From Muribaculaceae bacterium (GTDB taxonomy: Bacteria; Bacteroidota; Bacteroidia; Bacteroidales; Muribaculaceae), in contig JAEDNZ010000011.1 of the NCBI GenBank assembly GCA_016302215.1, positions 1 through 19,912 on the forward strand: a stretch of DNA of 19,912 nucleotides, in the 5' to 3' direction. The position numbers were made by a program, and so were the translations under genes. This document shows positions 7,751 through 14,944 of the stretch, one piece after another (positions within the stretch are counted from its first letter, which is position 1; each line of letters opens with the position of its first letter). The notes beneath the pieces are model-generated. The model saw only the letters and a list, made by a program, of their open reading frames with translations, was not told where the DNA came from and ran no database searches.

Positions 7751-7805
7751 GTCAGACAAAGTCGGACAAGTCGGACTCGTCTGACGGGTCTGACGGGTCG
7801 GGCGC
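7751..7805. repeat. 9-bp tandem repeat of GTCNGAC units
   Basis: Six adjacent units of 9-10 bp: GTCAGACAAA, GTCGGACAA, GTCGGACTC, GTCTGACGG, GTCTGACGG and GTCGGGCGC. The core GTCNGAC is its own reverse complement, so each unit is a small interrupted palindrome. Confidence 0.75.
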
Positions 7806-7834
7806 AAAAAAGGCTGCGCCGGAGGGCGCAGCCT
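7805..7834 (-). terminator. Rho-independent terminator of PNGase-like gene
   Basis: On the minus strand AGGCTGCGCC pairs perfectly with GGCGCAGCCT around a CTCC loop and runs into TTTTTT at the 3' side. It is 26 bp beyond the stop codon. Confidence 0.92.
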
Positions 7835-7859
7835 GGTGTATGTGGCGGTGTTGTGGGGG

Positions 7860-9296
7860 TCAGTTGGCGAATTTGTGGGTTACGGTGTAGCCGTTGTCGA
7901 GTATTACGTTGAGCAGATACACACCTTTGGGCTGTGCTGAGGCGTCGTAGCTGCTGATGCCGGTGGCCCATTGTGCGTCGAGGAGGCGTCCTGTGACGTC
8001 GCGCAGCTCTATGCCGAGGGCCGTGGCGTCAGTGGTGGCGAAGGTGACGATGCCGTTGCTTACGGCGAAGTCGATAGCAGCGTCCATGGTGGGCTCGTTG
8101 ATGCCTGACATTTCAGGCAGCGCGCCCTCGGTGACGCCCTGGAAGTATAGCGACACGGGGATGTCGCCTTGGCCGCCGTTGAACACGGCGTCGGGCACCG
8201 AGATGGTGACCTTGTGGGTGCCTTGGCTGACGGCGCCCATGCGTATAAATCTATTGTCGATGACATCGCCGGGACACCAGTTGCTGAACGACTGCCACGC
8301 CTCATCGTCTCTCTTGAAGTAGCCGTAGATGCCGTTGGTCTGGGTGTTGTATTTGCGGAAGGGCTCGCATGAGGTGCGTCCGGGCTTGTATGTGAGCACT
8401 AACTCGTCGTCGATGTACACGTAGTGGTCGCGGCGGTTGTACTCCTCGCCGCCGCTGTTGGCGCCGTGGTTAGAGGTGATGAGGCAGAGCATGCCATCGG
8501 CGATGTCTTGGTCGATGGTGAAGTAGTAGCTCTTGATGGTCTTGCCGAGCTCATCGGTGGCGGTCTCGCGGTAATTGTTGAGGTTGTAGTGGCCGTTGTA
8601 TTCGGGCAGCTTCATCTTGATGGGTATGAAGACGTCGGTGGTATTGGCCTCGGCGGCGGGAGTTGTGGTGACAAACTCCAGGGTGCCGGTGAACACGTCG
8701 TTGCGATTGGCACAGCCGGCAATCTGCTCGTTGGCGGCGTAGGGTATGCCGAAGAGTTCAAATTCGAGCCAGTAGTCATAGCGGGCGCGCATGTTGGTGT
8801 CGTGCATGAGCAGCCCCAGATTGTCGAGGGTGTAGCTGTAAGGCACCGACTTGGGGTCTTTGTTCATGTTCATGAAGGGGGTGATGAAGCGTCCTATCTC
8901 CACGCGCTGTACCGTGGGGTCGGAATTGTCAGAGAGGGGGTCAGACTCGGCCACGTAGGACTCGCGTCCTTTGGGCACGAAGGCTATGTTGATGTTGCCG
9001 ATGCGGTCGTAGTTGTCGCAGAGGGCGCCGATGGTGATGTTCATATCGGTGTGGTCGCCGAAGGCGTCCATCTGCTCATCGGTGAGCTTGATGGCGTAGA
9101 GCGAGTTGCGGTGACGCAGTATGCCGTCATCGAGGCCGGCGTCAAAGACGTAGTCGTTGTATCCGTCATAGAATACTACTTCGTCATAGATGCGCAGCGT
9201 GGTGGTGGTCTGCATATCGGTGTCCTCAGCGGCGGCGGCCATGGGGGCGAGCGCCATTGCTGCGAGATTGCATAGGAATAGTAGCTTTCGGGTCAT
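7860..9296 (-). CDS. Secreted PNGase F-like amidase with T9SS tail
   Basis: The product probably removes N-linked glycans from glycoproteins by cleaving the GlcNAc-asparagine amide bond (peptide-N-glycosidase F family). The 478 residues comprise a signal peptide (1-23), the PNGase N domain (about 30-215), the PNGase C domain (about 220-388) and a C-terminal type A Por/T9SS sorting domain (about 405-478, with RDVTGRLLD, PKGVYLLNV and THKFAN). By eye, against the known Elizabethkingia enzyme, CDNYDRIGNI plus EIGRFITPF aligns with its CDEWDR...EIGRFITPY. This puts D97 at the catalytic Asp60 and R98 at Arg61. E285 in GGEEYNRRDHYVYI aligns with Glu206, and N-W-C-P-G (339-343) with G-W-C-P-G. Glu118 aligns with D166, a conservative change. 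It has its own promoter and terminator and no SusC/D or glycosidase neighbours. The family call is firm; activity is inferred. Confidence 0.87.
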   Translation of the reverse strand: MTRKLLFLCNLAAMALAPMAAAAEDTDMQTTTTLRIYDEVVFYDGYNDYVFDAGLDDGILRHRNSLYAIKLTDEQMDAFGDHTDMNITIGALCDNYDRIGNINIAFVPKGRESYVAESDPLSDNSDPTVQRVEIGRFITPFMNMNKDPKSVPYSYTLDNLGLLMHDTNMRARYDYWLEFELFGIPYAANEQIAGCANRNDVFTGTLEFVTTTPAAEANTTDVFIPIKMKLPEYNGHYNLNNYRETATDELGKTIKSYYFTIDQDIADGMLCLITSNHGANSGGEEYNRRDHYVYIDDELVLTYKPGRTSCEPFRKYNTQTNGIYGYFKRDDEAWQSFSNWCPGDVIDNRFIRMGAVSQGTHKVTISVPDAVFNGGQGDIPVSLYFQGVTEGALPEMSGINEPTMDAAIDFAVSNGIVTFATTDATALGIELRDVTGRLLDAQWATGISSYDASAQPKGVYLLNVILDNGYTVTHKFAN

Positions 9297-9345
9297 AAAA
9301 GTATTATGTGAAATTGGAGGGGATATGAATTATTACATTTTTATG

Positions 9346-9376
9346 CAAAGGTAATCGTTTTAGCGATAAAATGCAA
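9346..9376 (-). promoter_or_regulatory. Promoter of the PNGase-like gene
   Basis: On the minus strand TTG (9374-9376), 20 bp, then TACCTTTG (9346-9353). The -7 box is about 50 bp before the ATG at 9296, and the gene is thus separable from the upstream trmD operon. Confidence 0.8.
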
Positions 9377-9404
9377 CATAATGAGCATAAAAAGGGTGAT
9401 AATG

Positions 9405-9425
9405 CTGCCGCTATGGTGCCGGCAG
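9405..9425 (-). terminator. Weak hairpin after trmD
   Basis: CTGCCG and CGGCAG form a 6-bp stem with a 9-nt loop just after the trmD stop. On the minus strand a T5 run follows only 11 bases later, so termination here would be inefficient. Confidence 0.3.
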
Positions 9426-9438
9426 GCGCGCTATGGTG

Positions 9439-10113
9439 CTATTTGAGCAGGTCGGGGCGTCGGAGGCGTGTGCGCTCGAGGGCTTGCTCGTGCTGCCACT
9501 CGTCGATGCGAGCCTGATGGCCTGAGAGGAGTATGTCAGGCACGCGCCAGCCATTGTATTCGGCGGGACGGGTATATACCGGCGGCTCGAGCAGATTGTC
9601 TTGAAAGGAGTCGGAGAGGGCGCTCTGCTCGTCGCCGATGGCGCCGGGAATGAGCCTGACGATGGCGTCGGCGATGATGATGGCGGGTATCTCGCCGCCG
9701 GTGAGCACATAGTCGCCTATTGATATCTCGCGGGTGATGAGGTGCTCGCGTATGCGGTAGTCGATGCCCTTGTAGTGGCCGCAGAGTATTATGATGTTGC
9801 CGGCGAGCGAGAGGTCGTTGGCCATGCGCTGGTTGAAGAGCTCGCCATCGGGGGCGGTGAAGATTACTTCGTCGTATTTGCGCTGCGCCTTGAGGTGGGC
9901 GATGCACCTATCTACCGGCTCCACCTGGATTACCATGCCGGCGTCTCCGCCAAATGGGTAGTCATCGACTTTGCGGTGCTTGTTGGTGGTGAAGTCGCGC
10001 AGGTTGTGCACCACGATTTGTGCCAGGCCCTTGTTTTGGGCGCGTTTCAGGATAGAGCAGCCCAGTGGCGACTCAAACATCTCGGGCAGCACGGTGATGA
10101 TGTCTATTCTCAT
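9439..10113 (-). CDS. trmD: tRNA (guanine-N1-)-methyltransferase
   Basis: TrmD uses S-adenosylmethionine to methylate N1 of G37 next to the anticodon, which prevents frameshifting (EC 2.1.1.228). The 224-residue length is typical of the shorter Bacteroidetes form. The SPOUT trefoil-knot motifs are all visible: DYPFGGDAGMV (51-61), LCGHYKGIDYR (110-120), SIGDYVLTGGE (131-141), then R153 and D168 in the segments IVRLIPG and ALSDSF, which correspond to the conserved catalytic Arg and Asp. It is the last gene of the five-gene minus-strand run, 33 bp after the recombinase gene. In many other bacteria trmD sits with rpsP, rimM and rplS; that arrangement is absent here. Confidence 0.96.
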   Translation of the reverse strand: MRIDIITVLPEMFESPLGCSILKRAQNKGLAQIVVHNLRDFTTNKHRKVDDYPFGGDAGMVIQVEPVDRCIAHLKAQRKYDEVIFTAPDGELFNQRMANDLSLAGNIIILCGHYKGIDYRIREHLITREISIGDYVLTGGEIPAIIIADAIVRLIPGAIGDEQSALSDSFQDNLLEPPVYTRPAEYNGWRVPDILLSGHQARIDEWQHEQALERTRLRRPDLLK

Positions 10114-10146
10114 ATCTTGTAATGCGATGTGTGTGGGGTGGGATGG

Positions 10147-11076
10147 TTATTGATTGAAGCGGTGGGCTTTGATATTACGGGGGTGGTGAGCCATGATTTC
10201 CTCGCGCAGGCGTGTATTGTCAATGTGCAGATATATCTCGGTGGTGGCGATGCTCTCGTGGCCGAGCATCTGCTGTATGGCTCGCAGGTTGGCTCCGCCC
10301 TCGAGCAGCGCCGTGGCGAAGGAGTGGCGCAGGGTGTGAGGCGAGATGGTCTTGCGTATGCCGGCCATGAATGCCAAGTCGCGCACGATGTAGAAGACCA
10401 TGACTCTGGTGAGGCGATGGCGCCGCCGGTTGAGAAAGAGGATATCCTCCTCGCCGGGCACGGCGGTTATGCTGTTGCGCTCGCGCAGGTACATTTTTAT
10501 CTCATCGAGGGCCACCTCGGAGATGGGCACTATGCGCTCCTTGTTGCCTTTGCCGATGACGCTGACATAGCGGCTCTCAAAGTTGATGCGCGAGATGCAC
10601 AGGTCACACAGCTCGCTCACACGCAGCCCGCAGTCAAAGAGTGTCTCTATGATGGCGCGGTTGCGCTGCCCCTCGGCCTTGGTCATGTCAATCTCGGCTA
10701 TCATGGCATCGACCTCATCTACGGTGAGCACGTCGGGCAGGCATCGCGGTGTCTTGGGGCCTCGCAGCAGCAGCGTGGGGTCGGTGTCAATGACTCTCTC
10801 GGTGTGCAGGAAGTGAAAGAAGGAGCGCAGCCCCGATAGTATGCGCGCGTGAGAGGTGGGTGCCAGCCCCAGGTCATGGAGGTCGTGCAAGAAGGTCTCA
10901 AAGGTGTCGAGGGTGAGCGTCTCGATGGCGATAGATGGCGGCAGCCACTGCATAAAGCGGTCAATATCGGCCAGATAGGCCATGCGCGTGTTGTCGGCGA
11001 GGCCTTTCTCCAACAGCAGATAAGCCTCATATCGGGCTCGCAGAGTGGGGTATGGCGGCGCTACATGGTCAGTCAT
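10147..11076 (-). CDS. xerD: Tyrosine recombinase, XerD-like
   Basis: This protein cuts and rejoins DNA through a phosphotyrosine and most likely resolves chromosome dimers at dif during division. The 309 residues show an N-terminal SAM-like core-binding domain (about 10-95) and a catalytic domain (about 110-295). All catalytic residues are visible: R152 (GLRVSEL), K176 (GKGNKER), H247 and R250 (HTLRHSF), H273 (LGHESI) and Y282 (EIYLHID). The N-terminal segment (YEAYLLLEKGLADNTRMAYLADIDRF) resembles the Bacteroidetes XerD type more than XerC, but I cannot separate the two firmly by eye. It overlaps the upstream DUF4294 gene by 4 bp (ATGA), which suggests translational coupling. Its setting among housekeeping genes argues against a mobile-element integrase. 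Confidence 0.88.
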   Translation of the reverse strand: MTDHVAPPYPTLRARYEAYLLLEKGLADNTRMAYLADIDRFMQWLPPSIAIETLTLDTFETFLHDLHDLGLAPTSHARILSGLRSFFHFLHTERVIDTDPTLLLRGPKTPRCLPDVLTVDEVDAMIAEIDMTKAEGQRNRAIIETLFDCGLRVSELCDLCISRINFESRYVSVIGKGNKERIVPISEVALDEIKMYLRERNSITAVPGEEDILFLNRRRHRLTRVMVFYIVRDLAFMAGIRKTISPHTLRHSFATALLEGGANLRAIQQMLGHESIATTEIYLHIDNTRLREEIMAHHPRNIKAHRFNQ

Positions 11077-11744
11077 AACACACCTTGCTCCACGCCGTAA
11101 GCCACGCGCTCGAGGATAGCGTCCTTGCGGTCTTTGTTGGGCTTGAAGTCGGCCTTTAGGCTTACGCCGAAGAGCTTGCCGAAGCCTTGCCAGAATGTGG
11201 CTCTGAACGAGCCTAAGAATGCTTTGAGGATGTCGTAGCTTGACTGGTTGGTCTCTCTGACGATGAGCTTGACCAGCACCTTGGCCTGACCTTTGGTGAA
11301 CTTTTTCAGCACCGGCTTGTACTGCTCAAAGAGCGACGACTCCATGCGCTTGAGATATTTCTCGCGCTCTTTCTGCGTGGGAAAAGTCTCCACATACTCA
11401 TACGTCTCCAGCAGGGTCTCGGCGATGAGCTTGGCGTAAGGCAGAGTGCGCTTGACGTCGCGCACCGTGCGCCAATAATATTCCTCCTCTTTTTTGTTTT
11501 TAAACTTCCATTTGGGGAATACCGTAAGCTCGTTGAGCGCGAGCACCAGCACGGTGTCGCCCTCTTCGTCGATGCGCCAATGGCCTCCCCGATAGAATGG
11601 GTCATGCGCCGGCCCGGGGTTCTCGAGGGTACGTTGCCGTGGGAGGGCATCATCAGCCTGCACGGCAGCCGCCGCCGCGGGCGCTATGATGGCGACGGCG
11701 GCGATGGCTATGATAATATGAGCGAGGCGGTGTAGTGCTGTCAT
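11073..11744 (-). CDS. DUF4294 family exported protein
   Basis: The 223-residue product begins with a long hydrophobic Ala/Ile-rich signal segment (residues about 7-29). The DUF4294 domain covers about 65-205, recognisable by NELTVFPKWKFKNKKEEEYYW, VRDVKRTLPYAKL and the C-terminal stretch RATFWQGFGKLFGVSLKADF. The domain is rich in Lys, Glu and aromatic residues and looks mostly helical. Its function is unknown. It sits between nadB (37 bp gap) and the xerD-like gene (4 bp overlap). DUF4294 next to a Xer recombinase is, as I recall, a frequent Bacteroidetes arrangement, but that is memory and not checked here. A periplasmic location is inferred from the signal peptide. Confidence 0.85.
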   Translation of the reverse strand: MTALHRLAHIIIAIAAVAIIAPAAAAAVQADDALPRQRTLENPGPAHDPFYRGGHWRIDEEGDTVLVLALNELTVFPKWKFKNKKEEEYYWRTVRDVKRTLPYAKLIAETLLETYEYVETFPTQKEREKYLKRMESSLFEQYKPVLKKFTKGQAKVLVKLIVRETNQSSYDILKAFLGSFRATFWQGFGKLFGVSLKADFKPNKDRKDAILERVAYGVEQGVL

Positions 11745-11781
11745 ATATGTGAGGCCGAGATGGAGTTCAGAGAGGGGGGCG

Positions 11782-13359
11782 TTAAGCCTTATGCTCTACC
11801 GGCGGATAGTCAATGGTGTAGTGGAGGCCGCGGCTCTCTTTGCGCTCCTTGGCTTGGCGCATGATTAGGTAGCCCACATTGATGATATTGCGCAGCTCGC
11901 ATATCTCGCGCGAGGCCTTAGAGCACTTGAAGAGGCGCTCGGTCTCCTCGTAGAGGATGTCGAGGCGGTTCCAGGCGCGGTCCAGACGCAGGTCAGAGCG
12001 CACGATGCCCACATATGTGGCCATAATCTGGTTGACCTCCTTGATTGACTGCGTGATGAGCACCATCTCTTCGGGGTGGCGTGTGCCCTCGTCGTTCCAC
12101 TGCGGCACATCATGGCGTAGCGCCAGTCCGTGGATGCGCTCCATGGCGTGGCGTGCCGCCGCGTCGGCATATACCACGGCCTCGATGAGCGAGTTTGAGG
12201 CCAGACGGTTGCCGCCGTGGAGGCCGGTGCATGAGCACTCGCCCACGGCATACAGGCAGCCTATTGATGACTCGGCATTGGTATCGACCTTGATGCCGCC
12301 GCACAGATAGTGGGCCGCCGGCGCCACGGGGATGTAATCTTTGGTGATGTCGATGCCCAGCGACAGACACTTGCGGTAGATATTGGGGAAGTGGTGCTTG
12401 GTCTCCTCGGGGTCTTTGTGAGTGACGTCGAGGAATACGTGGTCATCGCCATATAGCTTCATCTCGCTGTCGATGGCGCGCGCCACGATGTCGCGAGGCG
12501 CCAGCGACAAGCGCGGGTCATATTTCTGCATAAACTCCTCGCCCTTGAGGTTGCGCAGCACTGCGCCGTAGCCGCGCATCGCCTCGGTGATGAGAAAAGC
12601 CGGGCGGTCGCCGGGGTGATACAGCGCCGTGGGGTGAAATTGCACAAACTCCATGTCCTTGACGGTGCCTTTTGCGCGATATACCATGGCGATGCCGTCG
12701 CCGGTGGCCACAAGGGGGTTGGTGGTGGTGTGATATACGGCGCCGATGCCGCCGGTGGCCATGACGGTGACTTTTGATAAGAATGTATCCACCTTGCCGG
12801 TGTCGGGGTTGAGGATATATGCGCCAAAGCAGGTGATATCGGGGGTGCGCCGCGTCACCACCTTGCCCAGATGGTGCTGCGTGATGATTTCGATGGCGAA
12901 ATGGCCTTCATACACATCAATGTCGGGGTGGTTGCGCACCGCTGCGATGAGGCTCTGCTGTATCTCGAAGCCCGTGTTGTCAGCGTGATGGAGGATGCGA
13001 AACTCCGAGTGTCCGCCTTCGCGGTGAAGGTCAAAGGTGCCGTCGTCTTTGCGGTCAAAATTGACGCCCCAGTCCAGGAGCTGGCGTATCTGCTCGGGAG
13101 CGCCCTTGACCACCTTCTCCACGGCGACAGGGTCGCTGAGCCAGTCGCCGGCCACCATAGTGTCGTGGATGTGCTTGTCAAAGTCATCTACAGCGAGATT
13201 TGTCACCGAGGCCACGCCGCCTTGAGCCAGGGCGGTATTGGCTTCGTCAAGGGTGGTCTTGCACACCAGAGCCACGCGGCCGGTGCCCGCCACTTTGAGG
13301 GCAAAGCTCATGCCGGCGATGCCCGAGCCTATCACCAGATAGTCATATTCGTGTGTCAT
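11782..13359 (-). CDS. nadB: L-aspartate oxidase
   Basis: NadB oxidises L-aspartate to iminoaspartate with FAD, using oxygen or fumarate as acceptor, in the first step of de novo NAD synthesis (EC 1.4.3.16). The 525 residues show the N-terminal FAD motif VIGSGIAGMSFALK (9-22), NTALAQGGVASV (41-52) and the active-site residues E114 (HREGGHSEF), H242 (QFHPTALY), R289 (LAPRD) and H350 (APAAHYLCGGI), equivalent to E121, H244, R290 and H351 of the E. coli enzyme. The GECSCTGLHGGNRLASNSL block distinguishes it within the succinate dehydrogenase/fumarate reductase flavoprotein superfamily. It starts 6 bp after the alkaline phosphatase stop, so it is almost surely co-transcribed with it. nadA and nadC are not in the window. 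Confidence 0.96.
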   Translation of the reverse strand: MTHEYDYLVIGSGIAGMSFALKVAGTGRVALVCKTTLDEANTALAQGGVASVTNLAVDDFDKHIHDTMVAGDWLSDPVAVEKVVKGAPEQIRQLLDWGVNFDRKDDGTFDLHREGGHSEFRILHHADNTGFEIQQSLIAAVRNHPDIDVYEGHFAIEIITQHHLGKVVTRRTPDITCFGAYILNPDTGKVDTFLSKVTVMATGGIGAVYHTTTNPLVATGDGIAMVYRAKGTVKDMEFVQFHPTALYHPGDRPAFLITEAMRGYGAVLRNLKGEEFMQKYDPRLSLAPRDIVARAIDSEMKLYGDDHVFLDVTHKDPEETKHHFPNIYRKCLSLGIDITKDYIPVAPAAHYLCGGIKVDTNAESSIGCLYAVGECSCTGLHGGNRLASNSLIEAVVYADAAARHAMERIHGLALRHDVPQWNDEGTRHPEEMVLITQSIKEVNQIMATYVGIVRSDLRLDRAWNRLDILYEETERLFKCSKASREICELRNIINVGYLIMRQAKERKESRGLHYTIDYPPVEHKA

Positions 13360-13365
13360 TGCTAT

Positions 13366-14766
13366 TTACTGTTGTGTCACGATAGAGATAATCTTGTTAG
13401 CTATGCAGCAATTGTTGTTGTAGGCGGCAAAACGCTCGGCTCCCACTCCGATGGCAAATACGGGCACGGGATTGCCCGTATGGCTTAAAGTGGTGTATCC
13501 CAGGCCTGCGGCGTCGTTGAGCTGGCGCAGCACGGCGGCGGCAAAAGCGTTGAAGTTGGCATACAGAGTCTCCTGGTCGGCGGTGTTGCGCAGCTCAAAA
13601 GTGTCGTCAAAGAGGCGACGCAGGCGCTGCTCGTCGTCGGCGCTCACCGGCACCACCGTGAATAGGCCGAAGCTCTGCTCCAGGTATTCGCGCATATCCT
13701 CCCAGGTATATACGCGGCGTGATTTCATGATGCCTTTGCAAAAGTCGCTGAACGCCTCTTTTGACACCCTCTGGTGCTTGAAATACTCCAGGTGGGCATC
13801 GTATTTCACCGTGGTGTTGCCCATAGCGAGGCCGCCGGTGTCATGGTCAGCGGTGACCACGATGAGGGTCTCATCAGGGTGTGCCTTATAAAAGTCATAG
13901 GCCACCTTGATGGCTTCGTTGAAGTTGATAATCTCGATAATGGCCGTGCCGCCATCGTTGGCGTGCAGCGCATGGTCTATGTTGCCGCCCTCCACCATCA
14001 TGAAGAAGCGGTCAGGGGAGGTGCGCTGCAAGTGGTTCAGACAGGTGTGCGTAATCTGCGGCAATGTGAGCACGTCGGCGATGCTGTCGATGGTGTAGCC
14101 AATGTTCCAGGGCACCGTGCCTTCGGTGTTGAGCAGCAGCACTCGCCGCGAGTTGATGTCGGCAATCTGTTGCGGCCCTCTTACTATCTGCACACCGGCA
14201 TCATCGAGCACCTTCAGCAGCCCGGTGTCATGACCCTCGCTATCAGTGGTGCCGCGCAGCCCCGCGCCGCATACAAATTCATAGCCACACTGAGCCATCT
14301 GGCAGCCTATCTCGTAGAACATAGAGCGGTGAGGCACATGAGCGTAAAAGGCTCCGGGGGTGGCATCGTCGGGAGCCACTGATGTGGTGATGCCCACACC
14401 ATATCCGGCGTCATGAAAGAGAGCGGCCATCGATGTCACCGCCACGCTGTCGGGCGTCACGCCGAGCATACCATTGCGTGTCTTGTGGCCCGTGGCGAGC
14501 GCCGTGCCGGCGGCGGCGCTGTCAGTCACCGACGACGAGGCCGAGTATGTTTGGCACATACCGGCCACCGGAAATTGCATCATTGTGAGTGCACTGTCGC
14601 AGCCGAGCACATCGCTGTAATACCGTTGAGCGGCATTGATGGGGCCTATGCCCATGCCATCGCCGATAAAATAAAACACATAGCGCGGCACCGCCTCTTG
14701 CGCCGCCACGGTCATCGCCGTTAGCGCCATCACCAGCGCCCCGGCTACTCGATATAGTCGCTTCAT
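13366..14766 (-). CDS. Alkaline phosphatase, exported
   Basis: The enzyme hydrolyses phosphate monoesters in the periplasm with Zn and Mg (PhoA family, EC 3.1.3.1). I place the start at the ATG at 14766, giving 466 residues, because that puts a normal signal peptide at the N-terminus (MKRLYRVAGALVMALTAMTVAA). An in-frame ATG at 14805 would add 13 residues before it and would lie close to the -7 box. All ten residues of the E. coli active site have equivalents: D36 (IGDGMG), nucleophile S83 (TDSAAAG), D134 and T136 (DDATPG), E259, D264 and H268 (EGGNIDHALH), D307 and H308 (TADHDTGG) and H429 (LSHTG). The crown domain is short. It heads the minus-strand run with nadB, DUF4294, xerD and trmD. 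No PhoB box could be recognised. Confidence 0.93.
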   Translation of the reverse strand: MKRLYRVAGALVMALTAMTVAAQEAVPRYVFYFIGDGMGIGPINAAQRYYSDVLGCDSALTMMQFPVAGMCQTYSASSSVTDSAAAGTALATGHKTRNGMLGVTPDSVAVTSMAALFHDAGYGVGITTSVAPDDATPGAFYAHVPHRSMFYEIGCQMAQCGYEFVCGAGLRGTTDSEGHDTGLLKVLDDAGVQIVRGPQQIADINSRRVLLLNTEGTVPWNIGYTIDSIADVLTLPQITHTCLNHLQRTSPDRFFMMVEGGNIDHALHANDGGTAIIEIINFNEAIKVAYDFYKAHPDETLIVVTADHDTGGLAMGNTTVKYDAHLEYFKHQRVSKEAFSDFCKGIMKSRRVYTWEDMREYLEQSFGLFTVVPVSADDEQRLRRLFDDTFELRNTADQETLYANFNAFAAAVLRQLNDAAGLGYTTLSHTGNPVPVFAIGVGAERFAAYNNNCCIANKIISIVTQQ

Positions 14767-14792
14767 AATTATGATTTGCATTAATGCGTCAG

Positions 14793-14823
14793 CAAAGTTA
14801 CTCACCTTGCGTCAATTATCCAA
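14793..14823 (-). promoter_or_regulatory. Promoter of the alkaline phosphatase-nadB-trmD operon
   Basis: On the minus strand TTG (14821-14823), 20 bp, then TAACTTTG (14793-14800), 26 bp before the chosen ATG at 14766. Confidence 0.82.
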
Positions 14824-14849
14824 AAAAATCTCGCCACATATCAGCGCCG

Positions 14850-14859
14850 TCGCCGGCGA
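14850..14859. promoter_or_regulatory. 10-bp palindrome between divergent promoters
   Basis: TCGCCGGCGA is a perfect palindrome located between the two outward-facing promoters (14793-14823 minus, 14892-14922 plus). A second inverted repeat, GAAAAA-aag-TTTTTC (14875-14889), abuts the plus-strand -33 box. Either could be an operator for the S24 regulator; no direct evidence. Confidence 0.3.
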
Positions 14860-14891
14860 GGAGTATTATTAGCAGAAAAAAAGTTTTTCGC

Positions 14892-14922
14892 TTGTGAGTT
14901 GTAAATATTTGTTGTATCTTTG
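14892..14922 (+). promoter_or_regulatory. Promoter of the S24 regulator-rnhB-lysC operon
   Basis: TTG (14892-14894), 20 bp, then TATCTTTG (14915-14922), 22 bp before the ATG at 14945, giving a short leader. Confidence 0.85.
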
Positions 14923-14944
14923 CCTAAAATAATTGTTTTGAGCT

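Larger units (their letters stand above)
7515..7859. other. 345-bp intergenic region with two 9-bp tandem arrays
   Basis: This gap lies between two minus-strand genes. From tkt outward it holds the tkt promoter, a run of ACCCC/AAAA-rich sequence, a GGAGTNCTC array at 7662-7693, a GTCNGAC array at 7751-7805 and the terminator of the PNGase-like gene at 7805-7834. I see no convincing coding frame. Confidence 0.6.

Noticed and set aside
7751..7805. The GTCNGAC array as a CRISPR array
   Set aside because: Units are 9-10 bp with no spacers, and there are no cas genes.
8424..9275. 283-codon plus-strand frame opposite the PNGase-like gene
   Set aside because: It is a low-complexity Val/Gly/Ala translation that mirrors the codon usage of the minus-strand gene, which has a signal peptide, known domains, a promoter and a terminator.
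10129..10839. 236-codon plus-strand frame opposite the xerD-like gene
   Set aside because: The minus-strand gene has all six catalytic residues of a tyrosine recombinase; the plus-strand frame resembles no family.
10147..11076. Tyrosine recombinase as the integrase of a genomic island
   Set aside because: It is embedded by overlap in a housekeeping operon, has XerD-like length and motifs, and no attachment repeats, cargo or tRNA are nearby.
12871..13488. 205-codon plus-strand frame spanning the nadB-phosphatase junction
   Set aside because: It is antisense to two conserved genes and matches nothing.
14767..14805. Upstream in-frame ATG for the alkaline phosphatase
   Set aside because: It would put 13 residues before the signal peptide and overlap the promoter -7 box.
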